The position numbers were made by a program, and so were the translations under genes. The notes under the pieces were generated by a model. It was not told the origin of the DNA, ran no database searches, and saw only the letters and a list, made by a program, of their open reading frames with translations. Of a stretch of 64,000 bases of DNA, positions 36,795-46,015 are shown in pieces. How positions within the stretch are numbered: position 1 is the stretch's first letter; each line of letters begins with the position of its first letter. Origin of the DNA: Streptomyces indicus (lineage in GTDB: Bacteria; Actinomycetota; Actinomycetes; Streptomycetales; Streptomycetaceae); contig NZ_FNFF01000002.1 in assembly GCF_900100315.1 (NCBI RefSeq), forward strand, positions 1-64,000, given 5' to 3'.

Positions 36795-37876
36795 GCCTCT
36801 TGGAGGTACGTGACCTCACTGTCACGTATGCGAACGGCGCCCGGGCCGTACGCGGCGTCGATCTGACCGTGGAGGCCGGGCAGAAGCTCGGCATCGCGGG
36901 CGAGTCGGGCTGCGGCAAGTCCACACTCGCGCTCGCGCTGCTGCGGCTCCTTCCCGCCGGCACCGAGGTGACCGGGCAGATCCTGCTGAACGGCGAGGAC
37001 GTCCTCGGCATGAAGTGGGGCCGGCTGCGGGCCGTGCGCTGGGCGGGCGCCTCGATCGTCTTCCAGGGCGCGATGCACTCGCTGAACGCGGTGCACCGGA
37101 TCGGCGACCAGATCGCCGAGCCGATCGTCCTGCACAAGACGGCCCCGGCCGGGAAGGTCAAGGCACGCGTGGCCGAACTCCTGGAGCACGTGGGCCTGCC
37201 GGCCGCGCGCGCCCAGGCCTACCCGCACGAACTCTCCGGCGGACAGCGACAGCGCGTGATGATCGCGATGGCGCTGGCCTGCGCCCCCGACCTGATCATC
37301 GCGGACGAGCCGACGACCGCCCTCGACGTGATGATCCAGGCGCAGATCCTGCGGCTGATCGAGCAGTTGGTGGCCGAGCAGGACCTCGGCCTGGTGATGA
37401 TCAGCCACGACCTGGCGGTGCTCGCGGACACCTGCGACCGCCTGACGGTCATGTACGCGGGCCGCGTGGTCGAGGAAGGCCCTGCCCGGCAGGTGTACGA
37501 GGCCGCGCAGCACCCGTATGGGAAGGCGCTGTCGGCGGCGTTCCCGCGGATCGGCGACCCGTCCTCGCGCTTCGCGCCGCAGGGCCTGCCCGGCGACCCG
37601 CCCGACCCCTCCGACCTGCCGACGGGCTGCACCTTCCACCCGCGGTGCCCGGTCGCCCTGGACATCTGCTCCTCCCGGGACCAAGTCCTGGTCGACGCGG
37701 GTGAGTTGTGGCGGGCGGCCTGTGTGCATGTACGGGGAGCGGAGGCGTCGTCGGTGCCGGACACGGCGGACGCGCCGGCGCCGGGGGGCGCATCGGATCC
37801 GGACCCGGCCGCCGCCCCGGCGAACGAAGCCGACTCTGCGGGCGCCTCCGGCGCCTCGGTGGGGAGTGAACGATGA
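36791..37876 (+). CDS. ABC importer ATPase, DppD/OppD type
   Basis: The 361-residue ATPase has Walker [10 protein letters not shown] (about residues 37-45), the signature LSGGQRQR, Walker [13 protein letters not shown] and the switch histidine in MISHD. A C-terminal oligopeptide-transporter extension carries [14 protein letters not shown], the cysteine motif that binds an iron-sulphur cluster in related proteins. The start is TTG at 36791, overlapping the previous stop as TTGA, which is rare and fits translational coupling. A proline/alanine-rich tail of about 45 residues is unusual for the family. Confidence 0.94.
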   Translation: MSLLEVRDLTVTYANGARAVRGVDLTVEAGQKLGIAGESGCGKSTLALALLRLLPAGTEVTGQILLNGEDVLGMKWGRLRAVRWAGASIVFQGAMHSLNAVHRIGDQIAEPIVLHKTAPAGKVKARVAELLEHVGLPAARAQAYPHELSGGQRQRVMIAMALACAPDLIIADEPTTALDVMIQAQILRLIEQLVAEQDLGLVMISHDLAVLADTCDRLTVMYAGRVVEEGPARQVYEAAQHPYGKALSAAFPRIGDPSSRFAPQGLPGDPPDPSDLPTGCTFHPRCPVALDICSSRDQVLVDAGELWRAACVHVRGAEASSVPDTADAPAPGGASDPDPAAAPANEADSAGASGASVGSER

Positions 37877-38853
37877 GTGCGTTGCTGAGTGCCTCGGGCC
37901 TCCAGGTGACCTTCCCCGGCCGGCGGGGCGCCCCGGAAGCCCGGGCCGTCGACGGAGTCGACCTCGACATCAAGCGCGGCGAGATCGTGGCGCTGGTCGG
38001 CGAGTCGGGCTGCGGCAAGACGACGCTGGCGCGCTCGCTGCTCGGCCTGGTCCCGCCGACCTCCGGCCAAGTCCTCTTCGACGGCTCCCCGTTGACGTAT
38101 CGCGGCAAGGCCCTGAAGGCCTACCGCAAGCGGGCCCAGCTGGTGCTCCAGGACCCGAGCGGTTCGCTCAACCCGCGGCACACGGTGTACGACGCGGTGG
38201 CGGAAGGCCTGCGTATCCACGGATACACGGGCGACGAGCGCGAGGCCGTGGCGAACGCCCTGTCACGGGCCGGGCTGCGGCCCCCCGAGCGGTTCTTCCT
38301 GCGCTATCCGCACGAACTGTCCGGCGGTCAGCGCCAGCGCGTCGTCATCGCGGGCGCCCTGGTCCTCGACCCCGAACTGATCGTCGCGGACGAGCCGGTG
38401 GCGTCCCTGGACGCCTCCGTGCGCGGCGAGATCCTGGCGCTGCTGCTCTCCCTGCGCGCCGACCTCGGCCTCTCGGCCCTGGTCGTCACGCACGACCTGG
38501 GGCTCGCGTGGAACATCGCGGACCGGGTCGCGGTGATGTACCTGGGCCGGATCGTGGAGACAGGCACGGTGGAGGAGGTCCTCACCTCACCCCAACACCC
38601 GTACACCCAGGCCCTGTTGTCCGTACTCCCGGAGGCCCCGGGCGACCCGGTGGTCCTCACGGGCGAGCCCCCGGACCCGTCCCGCATCCCGGGCGGCTGC
38701 CGTTTCCATGCACGCTGCCAGGTCCTGGACTCCGGCGAGGCGGAGCGGGCCGGGGTGGCCGGGGACTGCCGCAGGACGGTGCTGCCGGTGCTTTCGGGGG
38801 GTGGGGAGCGGCAGGTGGCTTGTCATTGGGCAAGCGCCAAGGTGCGCGGCTGA
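37873..38853 (+). CDS. ABC importer ATPase, DppF/OppF type
   Basis: The 326-residue partner ATPase carries Walker [10 protein letters not shown] (about 46-54), [16 protein letters not shown] (the OppF Q-loop), LSGGQRQR, Walker [13 protein letters not shown] and VVTHD. It ends with the oligopeptide C-terminal motif [14 protein letters not shown]. Its ATG at 37873 overlaps the DppD-like stop (ATGA). With the two permeases and the binding protein it completes a five-gene ABC peptide importer. No regulator is adjacent. Confidence 0.95.
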   Translation: MSALLSASGLQVTFPGRRGAPEARAVDGVDLDIKRGEIVALVGESGCGKTTLARSLLGLVPPTSGQVLFDGSPLTYRGKALKAYRKRAQLVLQDPSGSLNPRHTVYDAVAEGLRIHGYTGDEREAVANALSRAGLRPPERFFLRYPHELSGGQRQRVVIAGALVLDPELIVADEPVASLDASVRGEILALLLSLRADLGLSALVVTHDLGLAWNIADRVAVMYLGRIVETGTVEEVLTSPQHPYTQALLSVLPEAPGDPVVLTGEPPDPSRIPGGCRFHARCQVLDSGEAERAGVAGDCRRTVLPVLSGGGERQVACHWASAKVRG

Positions 38854-39022
38854 GGTTGTCTGCGTACTCCACCGCCGATGGAGATACGCAGGCTCCGACG
38901 CTGCCCGTCGGCCCGATCCGGAACCCGGCGGGCAGCACCCGCCACAGCCCGCCCCCTTGCCCGCCACGCCCCTCTAGTAGGCTCACGGCGCTCGATCCGA
39001 CGGGGGCTGGGAGTGGTTGCAC

Positions 39023-40003
39023 ATGCAGAGCGGGCACGGGGCGGAGAGCCGGGCAGAAAGCGGGACGGGTGTCCAGCAGGTCGGGCCCTACGTCGTCCTC
39101 GCGGCGCTCGATGCGATGAAGGGCGCGGGTCACAGGTATCCGCCGCCAGCCGTCCGCCGCATCGGCCGTACGCCCGACGGCGAGCGCACCGTCCTCCTCA
39201 GCAGCCCGCTTCCCGGGAGTGACCCCGCACGCTTCCTGGCCGAGGCGGACGCCTCGCGCTATCTGGTGGGGCGGTGGGTGCTGCCGGCCGCCGAGTTGGC
39301 GCCTGCCGGCCACGGAGTCTGGCACGCCGTCCCGTATCTGCCGGTACTGCCGCTGCCCGTCGCGCTCACACTCCATGCTGGTCCGTTGCCCGAGCGAACG
39401 GTGCGCGCCCTCGGTGTCGCGCTGGCCGAGTCCCTCTCCGTGATCCACGGGCAGGACCTCACGCACGCGGGCGTCTCACCCGCCTCCGTCCTCCTCGCCC
39501 ACGACGGCCCCCGCCTCGGCGGATACGGCGCTGTGCGTGCCGCCAGGCCGGATGGAGCACCGGATGGCGGCCTTACCGGGATCGACCACAGCGTTCTCGC
39601 GCCCGAGCAGGTGGCGGGCGAGACGCCGCAGCCCATGGGCGACGTATACGCGCTGGGGGCGACACTCGCCTTCGCCGCCACCGGGAGCACATCGCCGGAG
39701 CGGGAGGAACTGCCGGGCTGGCTCCGGTCCGCCGTGACACTGTGCCTGGCGCGCGACCCCGCAGCACGCATGCAACTCGCCGATCTCATAAGGGAGCTGG
39801 CCGACGACGACCCGGGCTCGGTACAGCAGCCGGCCGGGTTCGGGGCCCCCGACCGCGCCACCGGACTGCTCACCCCTGGCTGGCTGCCTCCTCGCATCGG
39901 CGCCGCGCTGGCCCACCAGGCCGCTTCCGTGCTCGGCGCCGAGGCGGCCTCGGGGGCCGGTACGGCGGCGGCACGGGCAACAGCCGTTCCGGCATCCGCG
40001 TAA
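39023..40003 (+). CDS. Serine/threonine protein pseudokinase
   Basis: The 326-residue product follows the kinase fold but has lost the active site. The N-lobe shows no glycine loop or conserved VAIK lysine. The catalytic loop reads H148-AGVSPAS-V instead of HRDLKPxN, so Asp is Gly150, Lys is Ser152 and Asn is Ser155, and the DFG position reads GGYG (166-169). Later C-lobe elements persist (LAPEQVAG, GDVYALGATLAFAATG, LARDPAARM). It ends in a hydrophobic/alanine-rich tail without a clear membrane helix. ATG 39023 is chosen, with GGGAG upstream; TTG 39017 is in frame. It lies upstream of two active kinases and could regulate them by binding, which is an inference. Confidence 0.8.
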   Translation: MQSGHGAESRAESGTGVQQVGPYVVLAALDAMKGAGHRYPPPAVRRIGRTPDGERTVLLSSPLPGSDPARFLAEADASRYLVGRWVLPAAELAPAGHGVWHAVPYLPVLPLPVALTLHAGPLPERTVRALGVALAESLSVIHGQDLTHAGVSPASVLLAHDGPRLGGYGAVRAARPDGAPDGGLTGIDHSVLAPEQVAGETPQPMGDVYALGATLAFAATGSTSPEREELPGWLRSAVTLCLARDPAARMQLADLIRELADDDPGSVQQPAGFGAPDRATGLLTPGWLPPRIGAALAHQAASVLGAEAASGAGTAAARATAVPASA

Positions 40004-40089
40004 GCCCGGTGTCGACATCCCCGATGCCCGTACCCGCCTGAGAACTCCACCCTTGCCTCCGCCAGCCACCCGACGACGGACCCCCTCCC

Positions 40090-42288
40090 ATGCCCACACC
40101 ACTGACGCACGACGACCCCGCATCCCTCGGCCCCTACCGCCTCGTCGCCCGCCTGGGCAGCGGCGGCATGGGGACCGTGTACGTCGCCCGCACGCCGGGC
40201 GGCGCCACCGTCGCGCTCAAGACCATGCACCCGGGCATCGCCGAGACCCCGGAGGCCCGGACACGGTTCCGGCTCGAGATCGATGCGGCCCGAGTCATCG
40301 GAGGACAGTTCGGGGCCAGGGTCATCGACGCCGATCCACTCGCGGCCACTCCGTGGCTGGCCACGGAGTACGTGCTCGGTCCCGCGCTCGACGAGGCGGT
40401 GGAAGCCGCCGGGCCACTGCCGGAGAAGACGGTGCGCGCGGTCGGGGCAGCTCTGTGCGCCGCACTCGAGCAGCTGCACCGGTCCGAAGTCGTACACCGG
40501 GACCTCAAGCCGTCGAACATCCTGATCACGGCGTACGGGCCCAAGGTCATCGACTTCGGGATCGCAAGGGCGTTGGGGGACGCTCGGCTCACCCGCACCG
40601 GTTCCGCCGTGGGCACCCCGGCCTTCATGTCGCCCGAACAGGCCACCGGACAGGACCATGGCGCGGCTGGCGATGTCTTCGCGCTCGCCGGGGTGCTCGT
40701 GTACTCGGCACGGGGCAGCTCCCCGTTCGGGTCCGGGCAGGCGGCCGACCTGCTGTACCGCGTGCGGTACGGGGAGGCCGATCTGGACGGCGTGCCTGCC
40801 TCGCTCGCGCCCGTGCTCGCACGGTGTCTGGCCAAGGATCCGGCGCAGCGTCCCAGAGTGCTGGAGCTGGCGGCGCAGCTCCACGACGGAGGCGGGGAGT
40901 TCGCCGAGCAGCTGCCTGACTCGCTGATGGGTCTGATCGGGCAGCGGGCCGCCGACGTCTGGCATGTTCCGCCCCAGCGGCTGCCCGCACCGGTCGACGC
41001 CTTCACCCCCGGCGGCGTCTCAGCACCGGTTGCGGCGGGCGCGGACACCTCCCGACGGCGCTTCCTGTTCGGCGGCGGGGTGTTGGCCGCCACGGCGCTG
41101 ATGGGCGGCGGCGCCTGGTGGTGGAGCACGTCGGGCGAAAAGGACAAGAGCGGTTCCGGCGCGGCGGCCTCGGGGCCCGAGCAGACAAGGAACCTGGATC
41201 CCCTCTGGAGCACGAAAAGTTCGTACCGCATCCTCGAGTGGGGGCTTCCCACGCCCCTGCCGGTCGAAGGAGTGATCCATCTCCCCTTCCGCGCCGTCAC
41301 GATGCGCTTCGACCCGGAGACCGGCTCGCGCACCGAGGACCTGGTCGCCGACGGTTCGCCCTGGCAGGTCGATGTCGTCGAGGGCCGCGAGTACCGGCTC
41401 GGCCCGAACCACGACAAGGCCGTGGGCGGAGTGACGCCGGCGGGCATCGATGTCTGGAACAAGGCACAGGACTATCTGCAGCCGACCCCTGCCGTCTTCA
41501 GCGGCACTGTCGCAGGTCTCGACGGGAACCAACTGCTGTGTGTCAGGGGCTCGGTGGCGTACGTCGTGGTCGGGACCGGCAAGGAATGGAGCAACGGCTT
41601 CCTCGCCTCCCAGAAGTTCACGCTGCGCGCCGCCGACATCAGGACCGGTAGAACCCTGTGGTCAAAGCCGCTGCCCAAGCGCCCGGACAACAACTGGCGG
41701 TTGCACTTCCTGACCGCCGAGGTCGTCGGCGAACGACTGGTGACGCTACAGGAGACCGAGCCCGGGACGGTCCGCGTCGTCGTGCGGGACGTCGGCAGCG
41801 GTAACGTCCTGTGGGAGAAACCGTACGGGAAGGCCGAGGATCCCGACGCGCTGCAAAGCCCGTTGGCGGTCGCCGGCGGTCTGCTCTTCCTGGGGGGCGA
41901 GCGGCTGCGGGCCTGGCGGATCGAGAACGGCGACGAGGTGTGGAAGAGCGCGTCCGGTGTCGCCTACAGCCCGCCCGCGTACGCCTCGGGGGTCGTCTAC
42001 GCGGTCGGGCAGGGAGTCGGGCTGAGCGCTCTCGCCGCCGACAGCGGTGAAGTGGCGTGGACCGAGACCTCGGACACGGTCAGCGAGGCGTCCCTGGCCT
42101 GGCGGCCGCTGGTGACGAGGCGCTACGGCTACTACCGCAACGGCGTTCAGCTGCATGCCATCGACCTCAGAAACCACAAGGCAGGGCTCACGTACAAGAC
42201 CGCCGCGACACGCTTCTACGCGGACGCCCCGGACCGGCTCGTCCTCGGAATGGGGGAGTCGACGTTGAGCGCGTATCCGCTGAAGTGA
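40090..42288 (+). CDS. Receptor-type Ser/Thr protein kinase with PQQ-type outer domain (first)
   Basis: The 732-residue kinase has a complete catalytic domain: glycine loop GSGGMGTV (23-30), Lys44, HRDLKPSN (136-143), DFG (155-157) and SPEQ. A linker leads to one membrane helix at about 325-345, preceded by SRRRFLFGGG, and then a C-terminal domain of beta-propeller repeats (GRTLWSKPL, GSGNVLWEKPYG, NGDEVWKSA, DSGEVAWTE). The kinase is cytoplasmic and the propeller outside, the usual PknD-like receptor plan. The propeller ligand cannot be predicted. Its ribosome binding site is weak. Confidence 0.93.
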   Translation: MPTPLTHDDPASLGPYRLVARLGSGGMGTVYVARTPGGATVALKTMHPGIAETPEARTRFRLEIDAARVIGGQFGARVIDADPLAATPWLATEYVLGPALDEAVEAAGPLPEKTVRAVGAALCAALEQLHRSEVVHRDLKPSNILITAYGPKVIDFGIARALGDARLTRTGSAVGTPAFMSPEQATGQDHGAAGDVFALAGVLVYSARGSSPFGSGQAADLLYRVRYGEADLDGVPASLAPVLARCLAKDPAQRPRVLELAAQLHDGGGEFAEQLPDSLMGLIGQRAADVWHVPPQRLPAPVDAFTPGGVSAPVAAGADTSRRRFLFGGGVLAATALMGGGAWWWSTSGEKDKSGSGAAASGPEQTRNLDPLWSTKSSYRILEWGLPTPLPVEGVIHLPFRAVTMRFDPETGSRTEDLVADGSPWQVDVVEGREYRLGPNHDKAVGGVTPAGIDVWNKAQDYLQPTPAVFSGTVAGLDGNQLLCVRGSVAYVVVGTGKEWSNGFLASQKFTLRAADIRTGRTLWSKPLPKRPDNNWRLHFLTAEVVGERLVTLQETEPGTVRVVVRDVGSGNVLWEKPYGKAEDPDALQSPLAVAGGLLFLGGERLRAWRIENGDEVWKSASGVAYSPPAYASGVVYAVGQGVGLSALAADSGEVAWTETSDTVSEASLAWRPLVTRRYGYYRNGVQLHAIDLRNHKAGLTYKTAATRFYADAPDRLVLGMGESTLSAYPLK

Positions 42289-42398
42289 GCCGCACCCCCG
42301 GGCAACCGGAGCCCGAAACCCCCGGGATGTAGCCGACTTGCACCGCCTACCCCACCCACCTGCCTTTCCCCTCGTCCCCCGCGTGAAGGAAACCCATC

Positions 42399-44537
42399 AT
42401 GACCCCGCTCGGCCCCGGAGACCCGATCCGCCTCGGCCCGTACCGCGTCTTCGGTGTGCTCGGTGAAGGCGGTATGGGCAAGGTGTATGTCGGTCAAGAC
42501 GCGGCCGGAACGCTTGCGGCAGTCAAGGTGCTGCGGCCCGAGCTCGCCCATGACGCCGGCCTCGCCCAGCGTTTCGTGCGCGAGGCGCAGGCCGCGCAGG
42601 CCGTACGCAGTCCAGGCGTCGCGGCCGTGCTGGGGGCGTGGACCGAAGGCGGGCGGCCGTGGATGGCCACGGAGTTTCTCGCGGGGCTCACCCTCGACGA
42701 GGCCGTCGACCGGTTCGGGCCGCTTGACGAGGGCGCGCTGCGGGCGCTCGCCGCCTCGCTCGCGCGCACGGTCGCCGACATCCACGCGGCCGGGTTCGTG
42801 CACCGCGACCTCAAGCCGCAGAACATCGTCCTGACCGCGGACGGCCCTCGCGTCATCGACTTCGGCATCGCCCGGCCCGAGCACGGACTCACGCTCACCA
42901 CAACCGGGCAGGTGCCGGTCACCCCCGGCTACGGCGCGCCCGAGCAGGTCCTCGGGCAGCGGGTGGCGCCTCCGGCCGATGTGTTCTCGCTGGGCGCTGT
43001 GTTCGCGTACGCGGCCACCGGGCGGCGGGCCTTCGACGGTGGCCACGTGGCGGCCGTGCAGTACGCCGTGGTGCACGACGAGCCCGAACTGGCGGGTCTC
43101 TCATCTGAGTTGATGGCTCTTGTGGCACCCTGTCTCGCCAAGGATCCGGCGCTGCGGCCCACCCCGGCGCAGATCCAGGAGGCAATGGCCCCCGCCAAGG
43201 GGGCCGAGCGGCACTGGCGACGCGGTGCGCTCGCCGAGGCCATCAAGGAACGCGAACGCGACGCCGGCCGCCTCACCCCGCAGACTGGGGTCACCGCGGA
43301 CGGCCGGGCGCCTTCACCCGATCGGCGCCGGCTGCTCACCGGCCTTGCGGCAGGGGGCGCGGCCCTCGCCGCGGCAGGTGGTACGGGTGTCTGGTGGCTG
43401 GCGGGCCGGGGCACCCAGGACGAGGCGCGCCCGCCTGCGCGGAACGGCCCCTTCGACATCCCGCCCGCCGCCCGCACCCCCGAGCAGCCCCTCGACAATC
43501 CGGCCGACAAGACAAGCATTGGCACCGCCATACCGTCCGCCACGGTCCTCTGGCGCGTCCTCAGCGAGGCCGACATCTACGCACCGAGTCTGCTGCCGGT
43601 GCGCGACGTCCTCGTGTTCGGCGCCGCGAGCGGAGGCATCTCCGCGTACGACGTACTGGACGGATCGCGTCGCTGGCAGGCACCCGGCATCCGCGCACAG
43701 GCCGAATACCTCTCCCTGTCGGACCGGTTGGTTGCGGCGGCCGACGAGGAGGGGGTGCTGCGTACGTACGTGGCGTCCACCGGCGTCGCCAAGTGGACCT
43801 GCCGGGAGGCCGAGGTGCAGTACCTGCTCGCGGCGGACGAGGACGCGGTCTACTTCCTCACGAAGGACAAGAAGCTGCGCAGTGTCGGCAGATCCGACGC
43901 GAAGGTGCGGTGGACGGCGAGCGCTCCCGCCTCCTTCAAGGGCAAGGCGGCCGTGTCCGCGGTGGCCGCCCGGGGCCGGCTCGTGATTGGGGATGACGAA
44001 GGGGGCGTCCTGGCGTTCGACACACGAAGCGGCAAGGTCGCGTGGTCGCATCCGGGGAACTCCGACGTCCACGTCCATCCGGCTGTCGACGACGACACGG
44101 TGTTCCTCAACGGCCCGCGCCTGTACGCCCGTCGGCTCCGCGACGGGCGGGAGATCTGGCGTGCCGGGATCCAGGACCCGGAGCGCGAAGGCGAGAACTG
44201 GGGGCCGCCCACGGTCCGTTCGGGTGCCGTGTACGCCAACGGCGGTTACTACCCGCGGCGCCTCGACGCCCGCGACGGCCGCGAGGTGTGGCAGGGGGAC
44301 ACCGCCACGGACCGTGGCTGGCCGCTGCTCGTGCAGGGCAACAGCGCCTGGTGCCTGCGGACCGAGACCCGACACACCGGCGACGAGATGCTCACCATCA
44401 ACGGACTGACCGCGGGCGAGGGCGAGAGAGCTCTGGTGTACCGCATCCCGGCCGCCAACCAGCAGTCGATCGCTGCGGAGGGCAACAGGGTCTTCGCCCG
44501 CAGCGGCAGCGAGGTGGTGGCGCTGGCGGCGTTCTGA
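42399..44537 (+). CDS. Receptor-type Ser/Thr protein kinase with PQQ-type outer domain (second)
   Basis: The 712-residue kinase has GEGGMGKV (22-29), Lys43, HRDLKPQN (135-142), DFG (154-156) and a full C-lobe ending LAKDPALRPTPAQI. A helix at about 312-332 follows DRRRLLTG, and a C-terminal PQQ-type propeller follows (GSRRWQAPG, GVAKWTCRE, DAKVRWTAS, GKVAWSHPG, GREIWRAG, GREVWQGD). It is similar in plan to the kinase upstream and probably a paralogue. AAGGAAA precedes ATG 42399. The 111-base gap between the two kinases shows no terminator. Confidence 0.94.
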   Translation: MTPLGPGDPIRLGPYRVFGVLGEGGMGKVYVGQDAAGTLAAVKVLRPELAHDAGLAQRFVREAQAAQAVRSPGVAAVLGAWTEGGRPWMATEFLAGLTLDEAVDRFGPLDEGALRALAASLARTVADIHAAGFVHRDLKPQNIVLTADGPRVIDFGIARPEHGLTLTTTGQVPVTPGYGAPEQVLGQRVAPPADVFSLGAVFAYAATGRRAFDGGHVAAVQYAVVHDEPELAGLSSELMALVAPCLAKDPALRPTPAQIQEAMAPAKGAERHWRRGALAEAIKERERDAGRLTPQTGVTADGRAPSPDRRRLLTGLAAGGAALAAAGGTGVWWLAGRGTQDEARPPARNGPFDIPPAARTPEQPLDNPADKTSIGTAIPSATVLWRVLSEADIYAPSLLPVRDVLVFGAASGGISAYDVLDGSRRWQAPGIRAQAEYLSLSDRLVAAADEEGVLRTYVASTGVAKWTCREAEVQYLLAADEDAVYFLTKDKKLRSVGRSDAKVRWTASAPASFKGKAAVSAVAARGRLVIGDDEGGVLAFDTRSGKVAWSHPGNSDVHVHPAVDDDTVFLNGPRLYARRLRDGREIWRAGIQDPEREGENWGPPTVRSGAVYANGGYYPRRLDARDGREVWQGDTATDRGWPLLVQGNSAWCLRTETRHTGDEMLTINGLTAGEGERALVYRIPAANQQSIAAEGNRVFARSGSEVVALAAF

Positions 44538-44658
44538 TACGCCGCCCTGCTGCCGGTTGGCGGGGCCGGACACGGCGACCGCACGAGACGCGGGTCCCGC
44601 ACGCAACCGCCCCGCACCGGATCAACTCCCGTGCGGCGCGGTCGCGTTCCCGAAGGGC

Positions 44659-45609
44659 TTACGCCTCGTGCTCCGCCAGCAGTTCCTTCGCCCGCCGCAC
44701 ATCGTCCGCGATCGCGTCGACGAGCTGCTCCAGGGAGTCGAACTTGGCCATGCCGCGGACGTACGCGACGAAGTCCACGGCCACGTGCAGGCCGTACAGG
44801 TCGAGGCCCACTCGGTCGATGGCGTACGCCTCCACGGTGCGTTCCGTGCCGTCGAACTGCGGGTTGGTGCCCACCGAGATGGCGGCCGGCATGGCCTCGC
44901 CCTCGACGTGGAGATAGCCGGCGTAGACGCCGTCGGCGGGGATCGCGGTGTGCGGCAGGGTCTCGACGTTGGCGGTCGGGAAGCCCAGTTCGCGGCCGCG
45001 CTGGGCGCCGCGGACCACGACGCCCTCGACGCGGTGCGGGCGGCCGAGGATCTCGGCGGCGCCCGCGACGTCGCCCTCGGCGACGAGGCGGCGGGTCAGC
45101 GTGGAGGAGAAGGGTTCGCCGCCGCCCGCCGCGCCGCTCACGAACAGGTCGATGACCTCGACCTCGTAGTCGTAGGTCTCACCCTGCTCGGCGAGGAACT
45201 CCACATTGCCCGCGGCCTTGTGGCCGAAGCGGAAGTTGGGGCCCTCGACGACCACACGGGCGTGCAGCTTGTCGACGAGCACCTTGGCCACGAAGTCGGC
45301 CGGCGAGAGCTTCGAGAACTCGGTGGTGAAGGGGAGGATCAGCACGGCGTCCACGCCCAGCTCCGCCATGAGTTCGGCGCGGCGGTGGTGCGGGGCGAGC
45401 AGCGGCGGGTGGCTGCCGGGGCGGACCACCTCGCTGGGGTGCGGGTCGAAGGTGACGACCACGGAGGGGATGCCGAGCTCGCGGGCACGCTCCACGGCGC
45501 GGCCGATGATCAGCTGGTGACCGCGGTGTACGCCGTCGTAGGAGCCGATGGTGACGACGCTGCGCCCCCAGTCCTGGGGGATGTCCTCCAAGCCACGCCA
45601 GCGCTGCAC
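44659..45609 (-). CDS. ribF: Bifunctional riboflavin kinase / FAD synthetase
   Basis: RibF phosphorylates riboflavin to FMN and adenylates FMN to FAD. The 316-residue protein has the N-terminal nucleotidyltransferase with the start motif GSYDGVHRGHQ and VVTFDPHP, then VVEGPNFRFGHKAAGN. The C-terminal kinase domain has GRELGFPTANVE and GYLHVEG, with SVGTNPQFDGTERTVE. I chose GTG 45609, behind GAGGAG; longer in-frame extensions have no family match. Neighbours truB, rbfA and infB upstream match the common bacterial order. Confidence 0.96.
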   Translation of the reverse strand: MQRWRGLEDIPQDWGRSVVTIGSYDGVHRGHQLIIGRAVERARELGIPSVVVTFDPHPSEVVRPGSHPPLLAPHHRRAELMAELGVDAVLILPFTTEFSKLSPADFVAKVLVDKLHARVVVEGPNFRFGHKAAGNVEFLAEQGETYDYEVEVIDLFVSGAAGGGEPFSSTLTRRLVAEGDVAGAAEILGRPHRVEGVVVRGAQRGRELGFPTANVETLPHTAIPADGVYAGYLHVEGEAMPAAISVGTNPQFDGTERTVEAYAIDRVGLDLYGLHVAVDFVAYVRGMAKFDSLEQLVDAIADDVRRAKELLAEHEA

Positions 45610-46015
45610 GGTGTTTGCTCCTCGCCGAACCTGTGTACGTCCTGATGTTTGCGCAGGACTAAGAGTGCCATGACTTTTCCGGCCCCTCCGCCTCCGGGGG
45701 TGCCCGTCGGCGCTCCCCGGCGGGTGGGCGGTCTTCCGGTCCGGGCCGGAGGGGTGCCCGGCCTCGGCGGCGCGGTGGGCGGCAGGTGCAGGTCGGGCGT
45801 GCAGGGCGGGGAGCGGAGGGGGCGGACGCGGTCGTCTGTCAGGGGCGGGATGGCTGTGGGCGAGACGGAGGCCGGGTCGCCGGGTGTGGCGCCGCAGAGG
45901 CGGGCCGCAAGTGCACGGGGGCGCCGGGGTGCCGCCTCCGACCATGGCGCCGGGCGCCGGGGTGCCGGCGCCGGATCGCCTCGGCCCGGATCGCCAAGCC
46001 CCGTGGCGCCGATGT
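45610..46015. other. Gene-free stretch upstream of ribF
   Basis: About 400 very G+C-rich bases without a convincing gene in any frame. It includes two copies of GCGCCGGGGTGCCG (45921-45934 and 45954-45967). No clear promoter was found, though ribF needs one here unless transcribed from the large upstream gene. Confidence 0.5.
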
